Assembly: GCF_001418565.1 (NCBI RefSeq) | Contig: NZ_LIQQ01000244.1 | Coordinates: 1 to 43,021 of the forward strand | Direction of reading: 5' to 3' | DNA: 43,021 nt | Origin: Streptomyces graminilatus | Lineage (GTDB): Bacteria > Actinomycetota > Actinomycetes > Streptomycetales > Streptomycetaceae | Shown here: piece by piece, positions 9,922 to 19,271 of the stretch | Numbering within the stretch: position 1 is the first letter of the stretch | Layout: each line of letters begins with the position of its first letter | Notes under the pieces: model-generated | The model's database searches: none | Seen by the model: only the letters and a program-made list of their open reading frames with translations | What the model was told of the DNA's origin: nothing | Made by a program: the position numbers and the translations under genes

Positions 9922-11091
9922 ATGAAGAAGAGTCACCCCTTTAGGCGCGTCATGCTGGCGAGTGCCGCCACAGTCTCCGGAATCGTGCTGCTGCTGACGC
10001 TGAAGCCGTCGTCGGACCCCGGGTCCGCGCAGGCGGCCGGCGCTCTGCCGCAGCAGACGGCGGCGGCCCAGGAAGCGGCCCAGGGCGGTGCCGCCGCCAA
10101 GGACGGCGCCTACACCGGCGACACGATCCAGACCCAGTACGGCCCGGTCCAGGTCCGCGTCACGGTGAGCGGCGGCAAGATCACCAAGGCGGAGGCGCTC
10201 CAGGCACCCAAGGGCGGCCGGAGCGACCAGATCTCCGGCGACGCCATCCCCAAGCTCAACCAGGAAGCGGTCGCGGCGGGCCTGACGTCCACCGTCGACG
10301 CGGTCTCCGGGGCCAGCTACACCAGCGCGGGCTACGGCAAGTCGCTCCAGTCGGCCCTGGACAAGGCGGTCGCGAGCGCGGGCACCGGTGCGGGTGCCGG
10401 AGGGGGCGGGGGCGCCGCCCAGGCCGCCACGGTCACCGGTGACGCGGTCGACACCCAGTACGGCCCGGTCCAGGTCCGTATCACGGTGAGCGGCGGCAAG
10501 ATCAGCAAGGCGGAGGCCGTCAAGGCGCCGACCGGCGGCCAGTCCACCACGATCTCCGGCAACGCCGTACCCAAGCTCAACCAGGAAGCGGTCGCCGCGG
10601 GCACCGCGGACATCGACGCGGTCTCGGGCGCCAGCTACACCAGCGCGGGCTACAAGAAGTCGTTGCAGTCGGCCCTGGACAAGGTTCCCGCCGCGGAGTC
10701 GGACAAGGCTTCGGGTGCGGGTGCCGGTGCGGGTTCCGGTGCGGCTGCCCCGGCGCCGGCGCCGGGCAAGGGTGCCGCGGGAAGCGGGGCGGCGGCAGGC
10801 GGGGCGACCGCCAACGGGGGCGGCACCTACACCGGAAGCGTGGTCCAGACGGAGTACGGCCCGGTGCAGGTCAGGGTCACGCTGACCAAGGGCAGGATCA
10901 CCTCGGCGTCGGCGGTCCAGGCCCCCAGCGGCGGCCGGAGCGACCAGGTCTCCGGGAACGCGATCCCCAAGCTCAACGAGGCGGCGGTGACGGTCGGCAA
11001 CGGCGACATCGACGCGGTGTCCGGCGCCAGCTACACCAGCGCCGGCTATAAGAAGTCCCTCCAGTCGGCCCTGGACAAGGCCGGTGTCTGA
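9922..11091 (+). CDS. Exported protein with three FMN-binding (FMN_bind) domains
   Basis: Extracytoplasmic electron carrier, predicted to hold up to three covalent FMN groups. The 389-residue protein has an N-terminal hydrophobic segment (about residues 10-27) after HPFRR, then a low-complexity Ala/Gln spacer. Three repeats of about 85 residues follow, each with YTG, QTxYGPVQVRVT, SGG(R/Q)S and DAVSGASYTSAGY. The SGAS in each (129-132, 235-238, 367-370) matches the SGA(S/T) flavinylation motif of NqrC/RnfG-type proteins, in which the last residue carries FMN. The repeats are joined by Gly/Ala/Pro-rich linkers. ATG at 9922 has CAGGAG upstream. It sits between the flavocytochrome and apbE genes and overlaps apbE by 8 bases. 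Confidence 0.88.
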   Translation: MKKSHPFRRVMLASAATVSGIVLLLTLKPSSDPGSAQAAGALPQQTAAAQEAAQGGAAAKDGAYTGDTIQTQYGPVQVRVTVSGGKITKAEALQAPKGGRSDQISGDAIPKLNQEAVAAGLTSTVDAVSGASYTSAGYGKSLQSALDKAVASAGTGAGAGGGGGAAQAATVTGDAVDTQYGPVQVRITVSGGKISKAEAVKAPTGGQSTTISGNAVPKLNQEAVAAGTADIDAVSGASYTSAGYKKSLQSALDKVPAAESDKASGAGAGAGSGAAAPAPAPGKGAAGSGAAAGGATANGGGTYTGSVVQTEYGPVQVRVTLTKGRITSASAVQAPSGGRSDQVSGNAIPKLNEAAVTVGNGDIDAVSGASYTSAGYKKSLQSALDKAGV

Positions 11092-11872
11092 TCCCGCGGA
11101 AGCCCCCGTCGCGGTGCGTCATGCCGAGGAGGTCATGGGGACCGTCTTCTCCTTCGACGTCCGTGGCGGGGACCCCCGTGCGGTCGGGTCGGCGCTGGCG
11201 GCGGCGATCGCCGGGCTGCACAAGGTCAACGAGGTGTTCAGCACCTACCGGGAGGACAGCCAGATCTCCCGGCTGGCCCGTGGGGAGATCTCCGTCGCCG
11301 ACTGCGACCCGGAGGTCGCCGAGGTGCTCGACCTGTGCGCCGAGGCGGAGCGGGTCAGCGACGGGTGGTTCAGCCACACCTACCAGGGGCAGATCGACCC
11401 GACCGGCATCGTCAAGGGCTGGGCGGCGGAACGCGCGGCCAGGACACTGGCCGCGGCCGGCGTGAGCGGGGTCAGTGTCAACGGCGGCGGAGACGTCCAG
11501 CTCTTCGGCGCGCCGGACCCTCAACGCCCTTGGCGCGTAGGCGTGTCGGACCCGCTCCGGCCGGGCGGCCTGGCGGCCGTGGTCTCGGCGGCGGGCACCG
11601 ACGAACTGGCGGTGGCCACCTCGGGCACAGCGGAACGCGGCACCCACATCGTCGACCCCCGCACCGGCAGGTCGGCGGTGACCGACCTGGTGGCGGTGAC
11701 GGTGGTGGCCCCGCGGCTGACCTGGGCGGACGCCTGGGCGACGGCGGCGTTCGCGATGGGGTCGAGGCAGGCCTTGAGCTGGCTGGAGTCGCTGCCTGAT
11801 GTAGAGGCGCTGCTGATCACGGCAGGCGACGAGGTGAGGTGTACAGGGGGCCTGGCAAGACGACTGGGCTGA
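11084..11872 (+). CDS. apbE: FAD:protein FMN transferase (ApbE family)
   Basis: Transfers FMN from FAD onto a Ser/Thr of target flavoproteins; the neighbour with three FMN_bind domains is the obvious substrate. The 262-residue protein has family features in order: EEVMGTVFSFDV, FSTYREDSQISRL, DPTGIVKGWAAE, VNGGGDV, ATSGTAERGTHIVDPRTG and WADAWATAAFAMG. The start GTG at 11084 overlaps the upstream stop. No signal peptide or lipobox is seen, so the enzyme looks cytosolic, unlike many exported ApbE proteins; flavinylation may precede export. It is somewhat shorter than exported ApbE proteins (about 300-350), mainly from the missing leader. Convergent with argR, with a repeat element in between. 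Confidence 0.9.
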   Translation: MSDPAEAPVAVRHAEEVMGTVFSFDVRGGDPRAVGSALAAAIAGLHKVNEVFSTYREDSQISRLARGEISVADCDPEVAEVLDLCAEAERVSDGWFSHTYQGQIDPTGIVKGWAAERAARTLAAAGVSGVSVNGGGDVQLFGAPDPQRPWRVGVSDPLRPGGLAAVVSAAGTDELAVATSGTAERGTHIVDPRTGRSAVTDLVAVTVVAPRLTWADAWATAAFAMGSRQALSWLESLPDVEALLITAGDEVRCTGGLARRLG

Positions 11873-11890
11873 GGGAGTCTTCCTGCTTTT

Positions 11891-11941
11891 AGGGGCGCGG
11901 GGAACTGCGCGACCAGCCCCCACCGGGCCCGCACCCGAAAC
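11891..11941. repeat. Dispersed Streptomyces intergenic repeat, copy B
   Basis: Contains GGGGCGCGGGGAACTGCGCG followed by GACCAGCC and a GGGCCCGCACCCGAAA tail. It lies between the convergent apbE and argR genes. It is the same element as at 29165 (reverse), 30701 and 36922. Confidence 0.8.
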
Positions 11942-11969
11942 TCAACCCTCAACGTCCCTTCACGGCCCC

Positions 11970-12506
11970 TCAATGGCCTTTCTGAGCCAACCCCAACAAG
12001 TGATCGGCCAACGCCTGTCCCCCCAGGGGATCCCTGCTGATCAGCATCAACGTGTCATCCCCCGCGATCGTCCCGAGCACATCGTGCAACTCGGCCTGAT
12101 CGATGGCGGACGCCAGAAACTGCGCGGCCCCCGGAGGAGTCCGCAGGACCACGAGATTCGCGGAAGCCTCCGCGGAGATCAACAGCTCCGCCGACAGCCG
12201 CCGCATCCGCTCCTCCTTCGCCGACTCCCCCAGCGGAGCACGAGGCGTACGGAACCCGCCCTCGCTCGGCACCGCGTAAATGAGATCGCCGTCGGTGTTA
12301 CGGATCTTCACCGCGTTCAGCTCGTCCAGGTCCCTGGACAGCGTCGCCTGAGTGACGGTCAGCCCGTCATCGGCGAGCAGCTTCGCCAACTGACTCTGCG
12401 ACCGCACCGGTTGCCGGTTGAGGATGTCCACGATCCGGCGGTGGCGTGCGGTGCGGGTCTGGGGTACGGCAGGCCCCGCGTGCTCGTGATCCTGCGCCTG
12501 CGTCAT
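11970..12506 (-). CDS. argR: Arginine repressor
   Basis: Arginine-responsive hexameric repressor of arginine synthesis genes. The 178-residue protein has the N-terminal winged helix ([20 protein letters not shown], then [14 protein letters not shown]) and the C-terminal oligomerisation and arginine-binding domain with [15 protein letters not shown]. The first 20 residues are a variable, His/Gln-rich extension common in Streptomyces ArgR. It is the last gene of argC-J-B-D-R, 21 bases after argD, so it is under its own negative control through the argC promoter. Candidate operators lie at 16963-16999 and 5803-5839. Confidence 0.96.
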   Translation of the reverse strand: MTQAQDHEHAGPAVPQTRTARHRRIVDILNRQPVRSQSQLAKLLADDGLTVTQATLSRDLDELNAVKIRNTDGDLIYAVPSEGGFRTPRAPLGESAKEERMRRLSAELLISAEASANLVVLRTPPGAAQFLASAIDQAELHDVLGTIAGDDTLMLISRDPLGGQALADHLLGLAQKGH

Positions 12507-12527
12507 CGTCGTCGTCTCATTCCCCGG

Positions 12528-13757
12528 CTAGTCCTGCCCGTCAACCACGTCGAGAACTCCGGGAAGCGCCTGGAGGAACGCGTCCACTTCGGCGTCACCG
12601 ATGTTCAGCGGCGGCATCAGCCGTACGACATCGGGAGCGGGCGCGTTCACCAGGAACCCGGCGTCCTGAGCCGCCTGCTGCACCTGGGGCGCGAGGGGCT
12701 CGTTGAGCACGATACCCAGGAGAAGTCCCGCGCCCCGGACATAATCGATCAACCGGTGGCCCGCACCCTCGATTCCGTCCCGCAACCTCTCGCTCTGCCG
12801 CTTGACGTTCTCCAGCAACCCGTCGTTCTCGATGGTGTCGAGTACGGCGATTCCGGCGGCGCAGGCGACCGGGTTGCCGCCGAACGTCGTACCGTGCTGG
12901 CCGGGCTGGAACAGGTCGGCGGCACGGCCGAAGGCGACGGTCGCGCCGAGGGGCAGTCCGCCGCCGAGGCCCTTGGCGAGGGTGACGACGTCGGGCAGGA
13001 CGCCCTCGTGGGCCTGGTACTCGAACCAGTGCCCGCAGCGGCCGATGCCGGTCTGCACCTCGTCGAGGACGAGCAGGGCGCCGGTGGCGGCGGTGATGGC
13101 CCGCGCGGCCTTGAGATAACCGGCGGGCGGGACCACGACACCGTTCTCGCCCTGGACCGGCTCGATGATGACGAGGGCGGTCTCGTCGGTGACGGCGGCG
13201 GCCAGCGCCTGCGCGTCGCCGTACGGGACGTACGTGACGTCACCGGGCAGCGGCACGAAGGGCTCCCGCTTTCCGGGCTGACCGGTGAGTGAGAGGGCGC
13301 CCATGGTCCGCCCGTGGAAACCGCCCTCGGTGGACACCATGTGCGTGCGCCCGGTCAGCCGGCCGATCTTGAAGGCGCCCTCGTTGGCCTCGGCGCCCGA
13401 GTTGCAGAAGAAGACCTTGCCGTCCCGGCCGAAGCGCTGGAGGAGCCGTTCGGCGAGCGCGACGGGCGGTTCGGCGACGAAGAGGTTGGAGACATGGCCG
13501 AGGGAGGCGATCTGGGTGGAGACGGCCTCGACGATCGCCGGGTGGGCGTGGCCGAGCGCGTTCACGGCGATGCCGCCCACGAAGTCGACGTACGCCTTGC
13601 CGTCGGCGTCCCACACGGTGCTGCCGGCGCCACGGACGAGGGGCAGTCGCGGAGTGCCGTAGTTGTTCATGAGGGCGCCCTGCCAGCGAGCGGTCAGTTC
13701 CTGATTGCCGCCCTGACCGGCGCTCTGACTGGCGTTCTGCTCCTGGCCGGCGTTCAT
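12528..13757 (-). CDS. argD: Acetylornithine aminotransferase
   Basis: PLP-dependent class III aminotransferase that converts N-acetylglutamate semialdehyde to N-acetylornithine, with glutamate as the amino donor. The 409-residue protein shows [14 protein letters not shown], the GGFHGRT segment, [15 protein letters not shown] with the PLP Asp, and the Schiff-base Lys at about position 262 in [14 protein letters not shown]. The first 20 residues are Gln/Asn/Gly-rich and not conserved. The start ATG at 13757 overlaps the argB stop in ATGA, so the two are translationally coupled. argR follows after 21 bases. Confidence 0.96.
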   Translation of the reverse strand: MNAGQEQNASQSAGQGGNQELTARWQGALMNNYGTPRLPLVRGAGSTVWDADGKAYVDFVGGIAVNALGHAHPAIVEAVSTQIASLGHVSNLFVAEPPVALAERLLQRFGRDGKVFFCNSGAEANEGAFKIGRLTGRTHMVSTEGGFHGRTMGALSLTGQPGKREPFVPLPGDVTYVPYGDAQALAAAVTDETALVIIEPVQGENGVVVPPAGYLKAARAITAATGALLVLDEVQTGIGRCGHWFEYQAHEGVLPDVVTLAKGLGGGLPLGATVAFGRAADLFQPGQHGTTFGGNPVACAAGIAVLDTIENDGLLENVKRQSERLRDGIEGAGHRLIDYVRGAGLLLGIVLNEPLAPQVQQAAQDAGFLVNAPAPDVVRLMPPLNIGDAEVDAFLQALPGVLDVVDGQD

Positions 13758-14677
13758 TCGGCCTCCCCCTCTTCTTCCTCTGCTTCTTCCGCATCGGGCA
13801 CGACCATCGTGCCGATGCCTTCGTCCGTGAAGATCTCCAGCAGGATCGAGTGCTGGACGCGGCCGTCGATGACGCGGGCGGTGGTGACGCCGTTGCGCAC
13901 GGCGTGCAGGCAGCCCTCCATCTTCGGGACCATGCCGGAGCTCAACTCCGGGAGCAGCTTCTCCAGTTGGGAAGCGGTGAGGCGGCTGATCACCTCGTCG
14001 GAGTTGGGCCAGTCCTCGTAGAGACCCTCGACGTCCGTGAGAACCATGAGGGTTTCGGCGCCCAGTGCGGCAGCGAGTGCCGCAGCCGCCGTATCAGCAT
14101 TGACGTTGTAGACATGTCCGTCGTCCTGGCTACGGGCGATCGACGAGACGACCGGGATACGGCCGTCGGCGAGCAGTGCCTCGATCGCGCCCGTGTCGAT
14201 CGCGGTGATCTCGCCCACCCGCCCGATGTCGATCAACTCCCCGTCGATCTCGGGCTGGTGCTTGACGGCGGTGATGGTGTGCGCGTCCTCGCCGGTCAAC
14301 CCGACGGCGAGCGGCCCGTGTTGGTTGAGCAGCCCGACCAGCTCCCGCTGGACCTGCCCGGCCAGCACCATGCGTACGACGTCCATGGCGTCCTCGGTGG
14401 TGACCCGGAGACCGGCCTTGAACTCACTCACGATGCCGTGCCTGTCGAGGGCGGCGCTGATCTGCGGACCGCCGCCGTGCACGACGACGGGCTTGAGGCC
14501 TGCCTGGCGCAGGAAGACGACGTCCTGGGCGAAGGCGCTCTTCAACTCCTCGTTCACCATGGCGTTTCCGCCGAACTTGATGACGACGACCTTGCCGTTG
14601 TGGCGGGTCAGCCACGGCAGCGCTTCGATGAGGATCCTGGCCTTGGGCAGGGCGGTGTGCTTACGAGTGGTGCTCAT
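13754..14677 (-). CDS. argB: Acetylglutamate kinase
   Basis: Phosphorylates N-acetylglutamate with ATP, usually the arginine-feedback-controlled step. The 307-residue protein has the amino-acid-kinase glycine-rich loop [11 protein letters not shown], the substrate loop [30 protein letters not shown] and [11 protein letters not shown]. It has an N-terminal helix ([17 protein letters not shown]) of the kind that mediates hexamer formation and arginine inhibition in other members. The ATG at 14677 overlaps the argJ stop in ATGA. The C-terminal tail is acidic ([10 protein letters not shown]). Longer readings upstream lie inside argJ in another frame and are rejected. Confidence 0.96.
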   Translation of the reverse strand: MSTTRKHTALPKARILIEALPWLTRHNGKVVVIKFGGNAMVNEELKSAFAQDVVFLRQAGLKPVVVHGGGPQISAALDRHGIVSEFKAGLRVTTEDAMDVVRMVLAGQVQRELVGLLNQHGPLAVGLTGEDAHTITAVKHQPEIDGELIDIGRVGEITAIDTGAIEALLADGRIPVVSSIARSQDDGHVYNVNADTAAAALAAALGAETLMVLTDVEGLYEDWPNSDEVISRLTASQLEKLLPELSSGMVPKMEGCLHAVRNGVTTARVIDGRVQHSILLEIFTDEGIGTMVVPDAEEAEEEEGEAE

Positions 14678-15828
14678 GACGAGTACGCGCTGTTCTCGTG
14701 GACGTAGTCCGCGGTGAGGTCGTTGGTCCAGATGGTGGCGGTCTCGGTGCCGGCGGCGAGGTCGGCGACGATGTGGACCTCCCGGTAGCGCATGTCGACC
14801 TTGTCGCGGTCCTCGCCGACGCCGCCGTTCTTGCAGACCCAGACGCCGTTGATGGCGACGTTGAGCCGGTCGGGCTCGAAGGCGGCGGCGGTGGTGCCGA
14901 TGGCGGAGAGGACACGGCCCCAGTTGGGGTCCTCGCCGTGGATGGCGCACTTGAGGAGGTTGTTGCGCGCGATGGAGCGGCCCACCTCGACGGCGTCGTC
15001 CTCGCTGGCGGCGTTGACGACCTCGACCTTGATGTCCTTGCTGGCACCTTCGGCGTCCCGGATCAACTGCTGCCCGAGATCGTCACAGACGGCCCGCACG
15101 GCCTCGGCGAACTCACCCTGCTCCGGGACGACTTGAGAAACCCCGGAGGCAAGCAGCAGCACGGTGTCATTGGTGGACATACAGCCGTCGGAGTCGACAC
15201 GGTCGAAGGTGGTACGGGTGGCGGCGCGAAGCGCGCTGTCCAACTGCTCACTGTCGACGTCGGCGTCCGTAGTAAGAACGACGAGCATGGTGGCGAGACC
15301 GGGGGCGAGCATGCCCGCGCCCTTGGCCATGCCGCCCACGGTCCAGCCGTCCTTGCTGCTGACGACGGCCGTCTTGTGGACGGAGTCGGTGGTCTTGATG
15401 GCGATGGCCGCCTTCTCCCCACCGTGCTCGGAGAGTTGACCGGCGGCGGTCTCGACTCCCGCGAGCAGCTTGTCCATCGGCAGAAGGAGCCCGATGAGCC
15501 CGGTGGAAGCGACGGCGACCTCACCAGCGTTCAGACCAAGGGTCTCGGCGACCTTCTCGGCGGTGGCGTGGGTGTCCTGGAACCCTTTGGGCCCCGTACA
15601 GGCGTTGGCACCACCGGAGTTGAGCACAACGGCCGAGACGAGACCCCCCTTCAGTACCTGCTCGGACCACAGCACCGGTGCGGCCTTGACGCGGTTGGAG
15701 GTGAAGACGCCGGCGGCGGCGAGGCGGGGCCCGTTGTTGACCACGAGGGCCAGGTCGGGATTGCCGTTCTCCTTGATCCCGGCGGCGATGCCCGCCGCGG
15801 TGAACCCCTGTGCTGCCGTGACACTCAC
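14674..15828 (-). CDS. argJ: Bifunctional ornithine acetyltransferase / N-acetylglutamate synthase
   Basis: Recycles the acetyl group from N-acetylornithine to glutamate; some forms also acetylate glutamate from acetyl-CoA. The 384-residue protein is made as a precursor that cleaves itself between Ala and Thr in the motif [17 protein letters not shown], so the Thr becomes the nucleophile of the beta chain; that motif is present. I choose the GTG at 15828 ([14 protein letters not shown]) with GAGGAG 6 bases upstream. The frame stays open to 15966 but through the argC end. Overlaps argB by 4 bases; 88 bases separate it from argC. Whether it has both activities or only the transferase cannot be judged here. 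Confidence 0.96.
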   Translation of the reverse strand: MSVTAAQGFTAAGIAAGIKENGNPDLALVVNNGPRLAAAGVFTSNRVKAAPVLWSEQVLKGGLVSAVVLNSGGANACTGPKGFQDTHATAEKVAETLGLNAGEVAVASTGLIGLLLPMDKLLAGVETAAGQLSEHGGEKAAIAIKTTDSVHKTAVVSSKDGWTVGGMAKGAGMLAPGLATMLVVLTTDADVDSEQLDSALRAATRTTFDRVDSDGCMSTNDTVLLLASGVSQVVPEQGEFAEAVRAVCDDLGQQLIRDAEGASKDIKVEVVNAASEDDAVEVGRSIARNNLLKCAIHGEDPNWGRVLSAIGTTAAAFEPDRLNVAINGVWVCKNGGVGEDRDKVDMRYREVHIVADLAAGTETATIWTNDLTADYVHENSAYSS

Positions 15829-15916
15829 TGCGTCTCCTCGTTCGCTTCTCCGCCCGTGCAGCGCAGAAGTGCGGGTCTCGTCGTTGTGTGCAGCCCGGTG
15901 GCTGCACGTGCGTCGC

Positions 15917-16999
<1,083 letters not shown>

Positions 17000-17182
17000 C
17001 TGGTGGATCGGTATGCGGGGACGGGGCGGTATGAGGGGGCGGGGCGGTTTCACCTGAGCGCTTCGTTCGGCCGATGCGCTTGAATGATCGTTTAGTGGGG
17101 TCTCGGGCCGCCGAAGACGCCTTCGTTTCCGTTGACGATCCTGAGACCTGGGCCGGGGGCCGGCTGAACAAGGAATCGAGGA

Positions 17183-18160
17183 TCAGGCCTCATACCACCC
17201 TCTCGCAGTGGGTGCTTCGACGGCGCTGACGTCCAGGACCGTCACAGCCCGTACGAGCATCGGCTCGACGCTGACCTCAAGCAGCACCCGCGTCACGATG
17301 AACGAGGAGCCGAACCGCGCGCGTTCCTCCCCGTCGGTGCTCCAGCGAATTCGGCACGGCACCCACAGCCTGTCGTGAACCTGGTAGGCCAGAGGTCTGC
17401 CGCGCCAGCCGTCAAAGGCCAGGAGGCTCGCGCTGGGCACCACGCGGTCCGGGGGAAAAGGCCGCACAGGCCCCGTGATCACGGTCCGCACCTGCTGAGC
17501 AACCGAATCCGACCGCACCACAAGGTTCAGTTCCTCAGCGCTCAGCTTCAGTCGAGTACCCCATCGCTTCAACAGCGTGGGAATGCCGTCCGTCATCAGC
17601 CCCAGGAAACTGCTTCTCTCCGTGCCCAGACGCTGTGCCGCTTCGGCACGCAGATCAGGGTGAAACGCGGAGCGCGCGGCGAAGTGCCGGTCGCCGGAGA
17701 GGAACCAGAGCATCTGGTTGCGGGCCTCGAAGGCGTCGAGCAGGGTCAGCCAGACAACGGTGTCCCGGACGGCATGGTCCTTGAGCTTGCCATCGTCTCC
17801 ATCGGCCGACACGGTTCGGTCGGGGAGACGGCCGCAGGCCACTCGGTCCAGGGCCTCCTCCGCGGCACCTTCGGGCGTCGGCAGGATCGTGAGGAGTGTG
17901 TGGAGAGCGTCATGTCGGCGCTGCGCGGCTTCTTCCGGTGAACGCCCTGTCGACTGCTGGACCTCGAAGCGATGGTGTGCGAGGTGCTCCATCGCCACCG
18001 TCTGCGGCACCGCGAGGGTGTGCCCGTACAGATTGGCCGTCGAGTGCAGCATCCTGAACACACCCCCGTCAGGGAAGCCGACCAGTTCAAGCTGGTCGGC
18101 GTCAAAGACGATCAGCGCTCGATCCACATCGGGCAGGTGCGAGTTGGTCATGCGTTCCAT
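17183..18160 (-). CDS. PIN-like protein (DUF4935 type), putative ribonuclease
   Basis: A 325-residue protein whose N-terminal 190 residues match the PIN-like DUF4935 pattern: an early Asp strand (RALIVFDADQLELVG), a long helical insert, HAVRDTVVWLTLLDAF, and MLWFLSGDRHFA near residue 165. Conserved acids in these blocks would bind Mg/Mn in a nuclease site. The C-terminal half (about 200-325) is rich in beta strands (LAYQVHDRLWVPCRIRW) and has no match I can name. It starts at ATG 18160; a second ATG at 18151 is possible. It lies 133 bases downstream of the barstar-like gene on the same strand and may be co-transcribed. No cognate antitoxin of VapB type is visible. RNase activity is inferred from the fold, not shown. 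Confidence 0.6.
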   Translation of the reverse strand: MERMTNSHLPDVDRALIVFDADQLELVGFPDGGVFRMLHSTANLYGHTLAVPQTVAMEHLAHHRFEVQQSTGRSPEEAAQRRHDALHTLLTILPTPEGAAEEALDRVACGRLPDRTVSADGDDGKLKDHAVRDTVVWLTLLDAFEARNQMLWFLSGDRHFAARSAFHPDLRAEAAQRLGTERSSFLGLMTDGIPTLLKRWGTRLKLSAEELNLVVRSDSVAQQVRTVITGPVRPFPPDRVVPSASLLAFDGWRGRPLAYQVHDRLWVPCRIRWSTDGEERARFGSSFIVTRVLLEVSVEPMLVRAVTVLDVSAVEAPTARGWYEA

Positions 18161-18231
18161 CGATCAGATCCCGTTCTGTGCCGCAGTCACGACCCATTCT
18201 CCAAGTGGTTCCGCGAGAGGACGAAGCCGGC

Positions 18232-18261
18232 GGCGGAGCAGTCGGAGGCGGAGCAGTCGGA
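18232..18261. repeat. Perfect 15-bp tandem repeat
   Basis: GGCGGAGCAGTCGGA occurs twice, at 18232-18246 and 18247-18261, in the gap between the barstar-like and PIN-like genes. Confidence 0.8.
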
Positions 18262-18293
18262 GGCACTGCTGCGACGGCACAGCGCACGCCGAC

Positions 18294-18806
18294 TCACGTG
18301 ACAGTCACGTGCATCCCGCCCTCGGCCAGAACCTCGCGCACCAGGGCGACCAGGTCGTACCGCTCGCCCTCCGGCGCCAGGACTCGGGACAGGTGCTCGC
18401 GCGCGATCGCGGCGTCGCGCCACAGCAGGGTTGCGGGACCGGTGCAGCCGAAGGTGCCGCCCAGACAGTCCGCGAGGGCGTCCAGGCAACCGCCGAAGTA
18501 GCCGCCCGGCCCGTTGACGGCCTCGCACGGTTGCCGGGTGCGGATTCTGGGCCACAACAGCCTGTCGGTGAGCGGCTCACCCCGGTCGTCCCTTATCTCC
18601 AGGCAGGCCTCCTCCAGATCCAGGGCGCGTCGGCCGCCCGTCGCCAATGCACGCCGCAGCCGATCACCCGGGGCGAACCCCCGCAGAACGAGTGGCGGCT
18701 CCGCTTGCTCGGGCGGCAGAACGCGGGTGAACTCCTGGAAGGAGCCAAGCCACCGGTACCCGTCGTGCAGTCGGACCGGAGCCCGGTACTCCTCGGGCGG
18801 GCCCAT
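18294..18806 (-). CDS. Barstar-family (ribonuclease inhibitor-like) protein
   Basis: A 170-residue protein whose C-terminal 90 residues look like barstar: GPGGYFGGCLDALADCLGG, followed by PATLLWRDAAIAREHL and a last helix DLVALVREVLAEGG. In barstar this region (YFGxNLDALWDCL) covers the active site of the partner RNase. The N-terminal 70 residues (from MGPPEEYRAP) are not part of the fold and are unassigned. No barnase-like gene is in the window; the neighbour is a PIN-like protein of a different fold. The start ATG at 18806 lies directly against the truncated VOC gene on the other strand, so the 5' end may be a recombination junction and the protein may be N-terminally shortened. No Shine-Dalgarno sequence is obvious. 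Confidence 0.65.
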   Translation of the reverse strand: MGPPEEYRAPVRLHDGYRWLGSFQEFTRVLPPEQAEPPLVLRGFAPGDRLRRALATGGRRALDLEEACLEIRDDRGEPLTDRLLWPRIRTRQPCEAVNGPGGYFGGCLDALADCLGGTFGCTGPATLLWRDAAIAREHLSRVLAPEGERYDLVALVREVLAEGGMHVTVT

Positions 18807-18808
18807 GT

Positions 18809-19048
18809 ATGCGCGACGCCAGGGGTGTCGGCCCGTATATCGAGTTTCTCCGCAAGCCGGGCGGGAAGACCGTGCCGGACCGTGTCCATATCGACCTGGT
18901 GCCGGACCCCGGTGACGACAAGGCCGCGGAGGTGGCCCGGCTGCGAGCTCTCGGCGCCACCGACCTCGACGTCGGCCAGGGCGACGTCCCGTGGACATGC
19001 CTGGCCGATCCGGAAGGCCACGAGTTCTGTGTCCTCGCCCGGTCCTGA
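18809..19048 (+). pseudogene. Truncated VOC (glyoxalase/bleomycin-resistance fold) gene, C-terminal half
   Basis: The reading (79 residues) gives GPYIEFLRKPGGK, then RVHIDLVPDP, then LRALGATDLDVGQG and CLADPEGHEFCVLA, the usual C-terminal module of VOC proteins with the metal-ligand His and Glu. A whole VOC protein has about 115-130 residues; the N-terminal module (MxxxxxVVxxxxDPxxLAxFY) is missing. Upstream sequence in this frame is not VOC-like and belongs to the barstar-like gene on the other strand. No ribosome-binding site precedes the first ATG. I read it as a gene whose 5' half was replaced. Confidence 0.65.
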
Positions 19049-19053
19049 CGCGG

Positions 19054-19146
19054 AACTGGCGGGGCGAGCGGACGCTGTGGGATCTCGCGAGCGCGGACGA
19101 GACGGCCGAGGGCGTCTTCACCGGCACCACGACGTTCAGTCCACCG
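19054..19146 (+). pseudogene. Possible DUF6314-like fragment
   Basis: A 31-codon stretch reads NWRGERTLWDLASADETAEG and then VFTGTTTFSPP, which resembles the N-terminal strand pattern of DUF6314 proteins (GxWxxxRxxxD...GxFxGxxxFxP). The resemblance ends after about 31 residues and no start or full domain follows. With the neighbouring VOC remnant it suggests gene debris at 18.8-19.26 kb. The rest of this gap (19147-19271) shows nothing further. Confidence 0.25.
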
Positions 19147-19271
19147 CACTCCGGCGGCGGTCCTGGATGCGGACCGCCGGCCCACGACGCGGTGGGTGAC
19201 GGGGCCCGCCGAAGACCTCACCTCGGCAGTGAATACGCCCACTGAATCGGCCCGCTGAGCACGCCCGCCGA

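Noticed and set aside
11973..13292. A 439-codon plus-strand open frame opposite argR and argD
   Set aside because: Both real genes are confidently identified and the frame has no family signature.
17101..17229. A protein-like reading AEDAFVSVDDPETWAGGRLN upstream of the PIN gene end
   Set aside because: It has no start, is short and runs into the PIN gene antisense; I cannot tell a remnant from chance.
18178..18301. A plus-strand reading SHDPFSKWFRERTKPAAEQS between the PIN and barstar genes
   Set aside because: It has no start of its own and comes partly from the 15-bp tandem repeat; too little to call a gene remnant.
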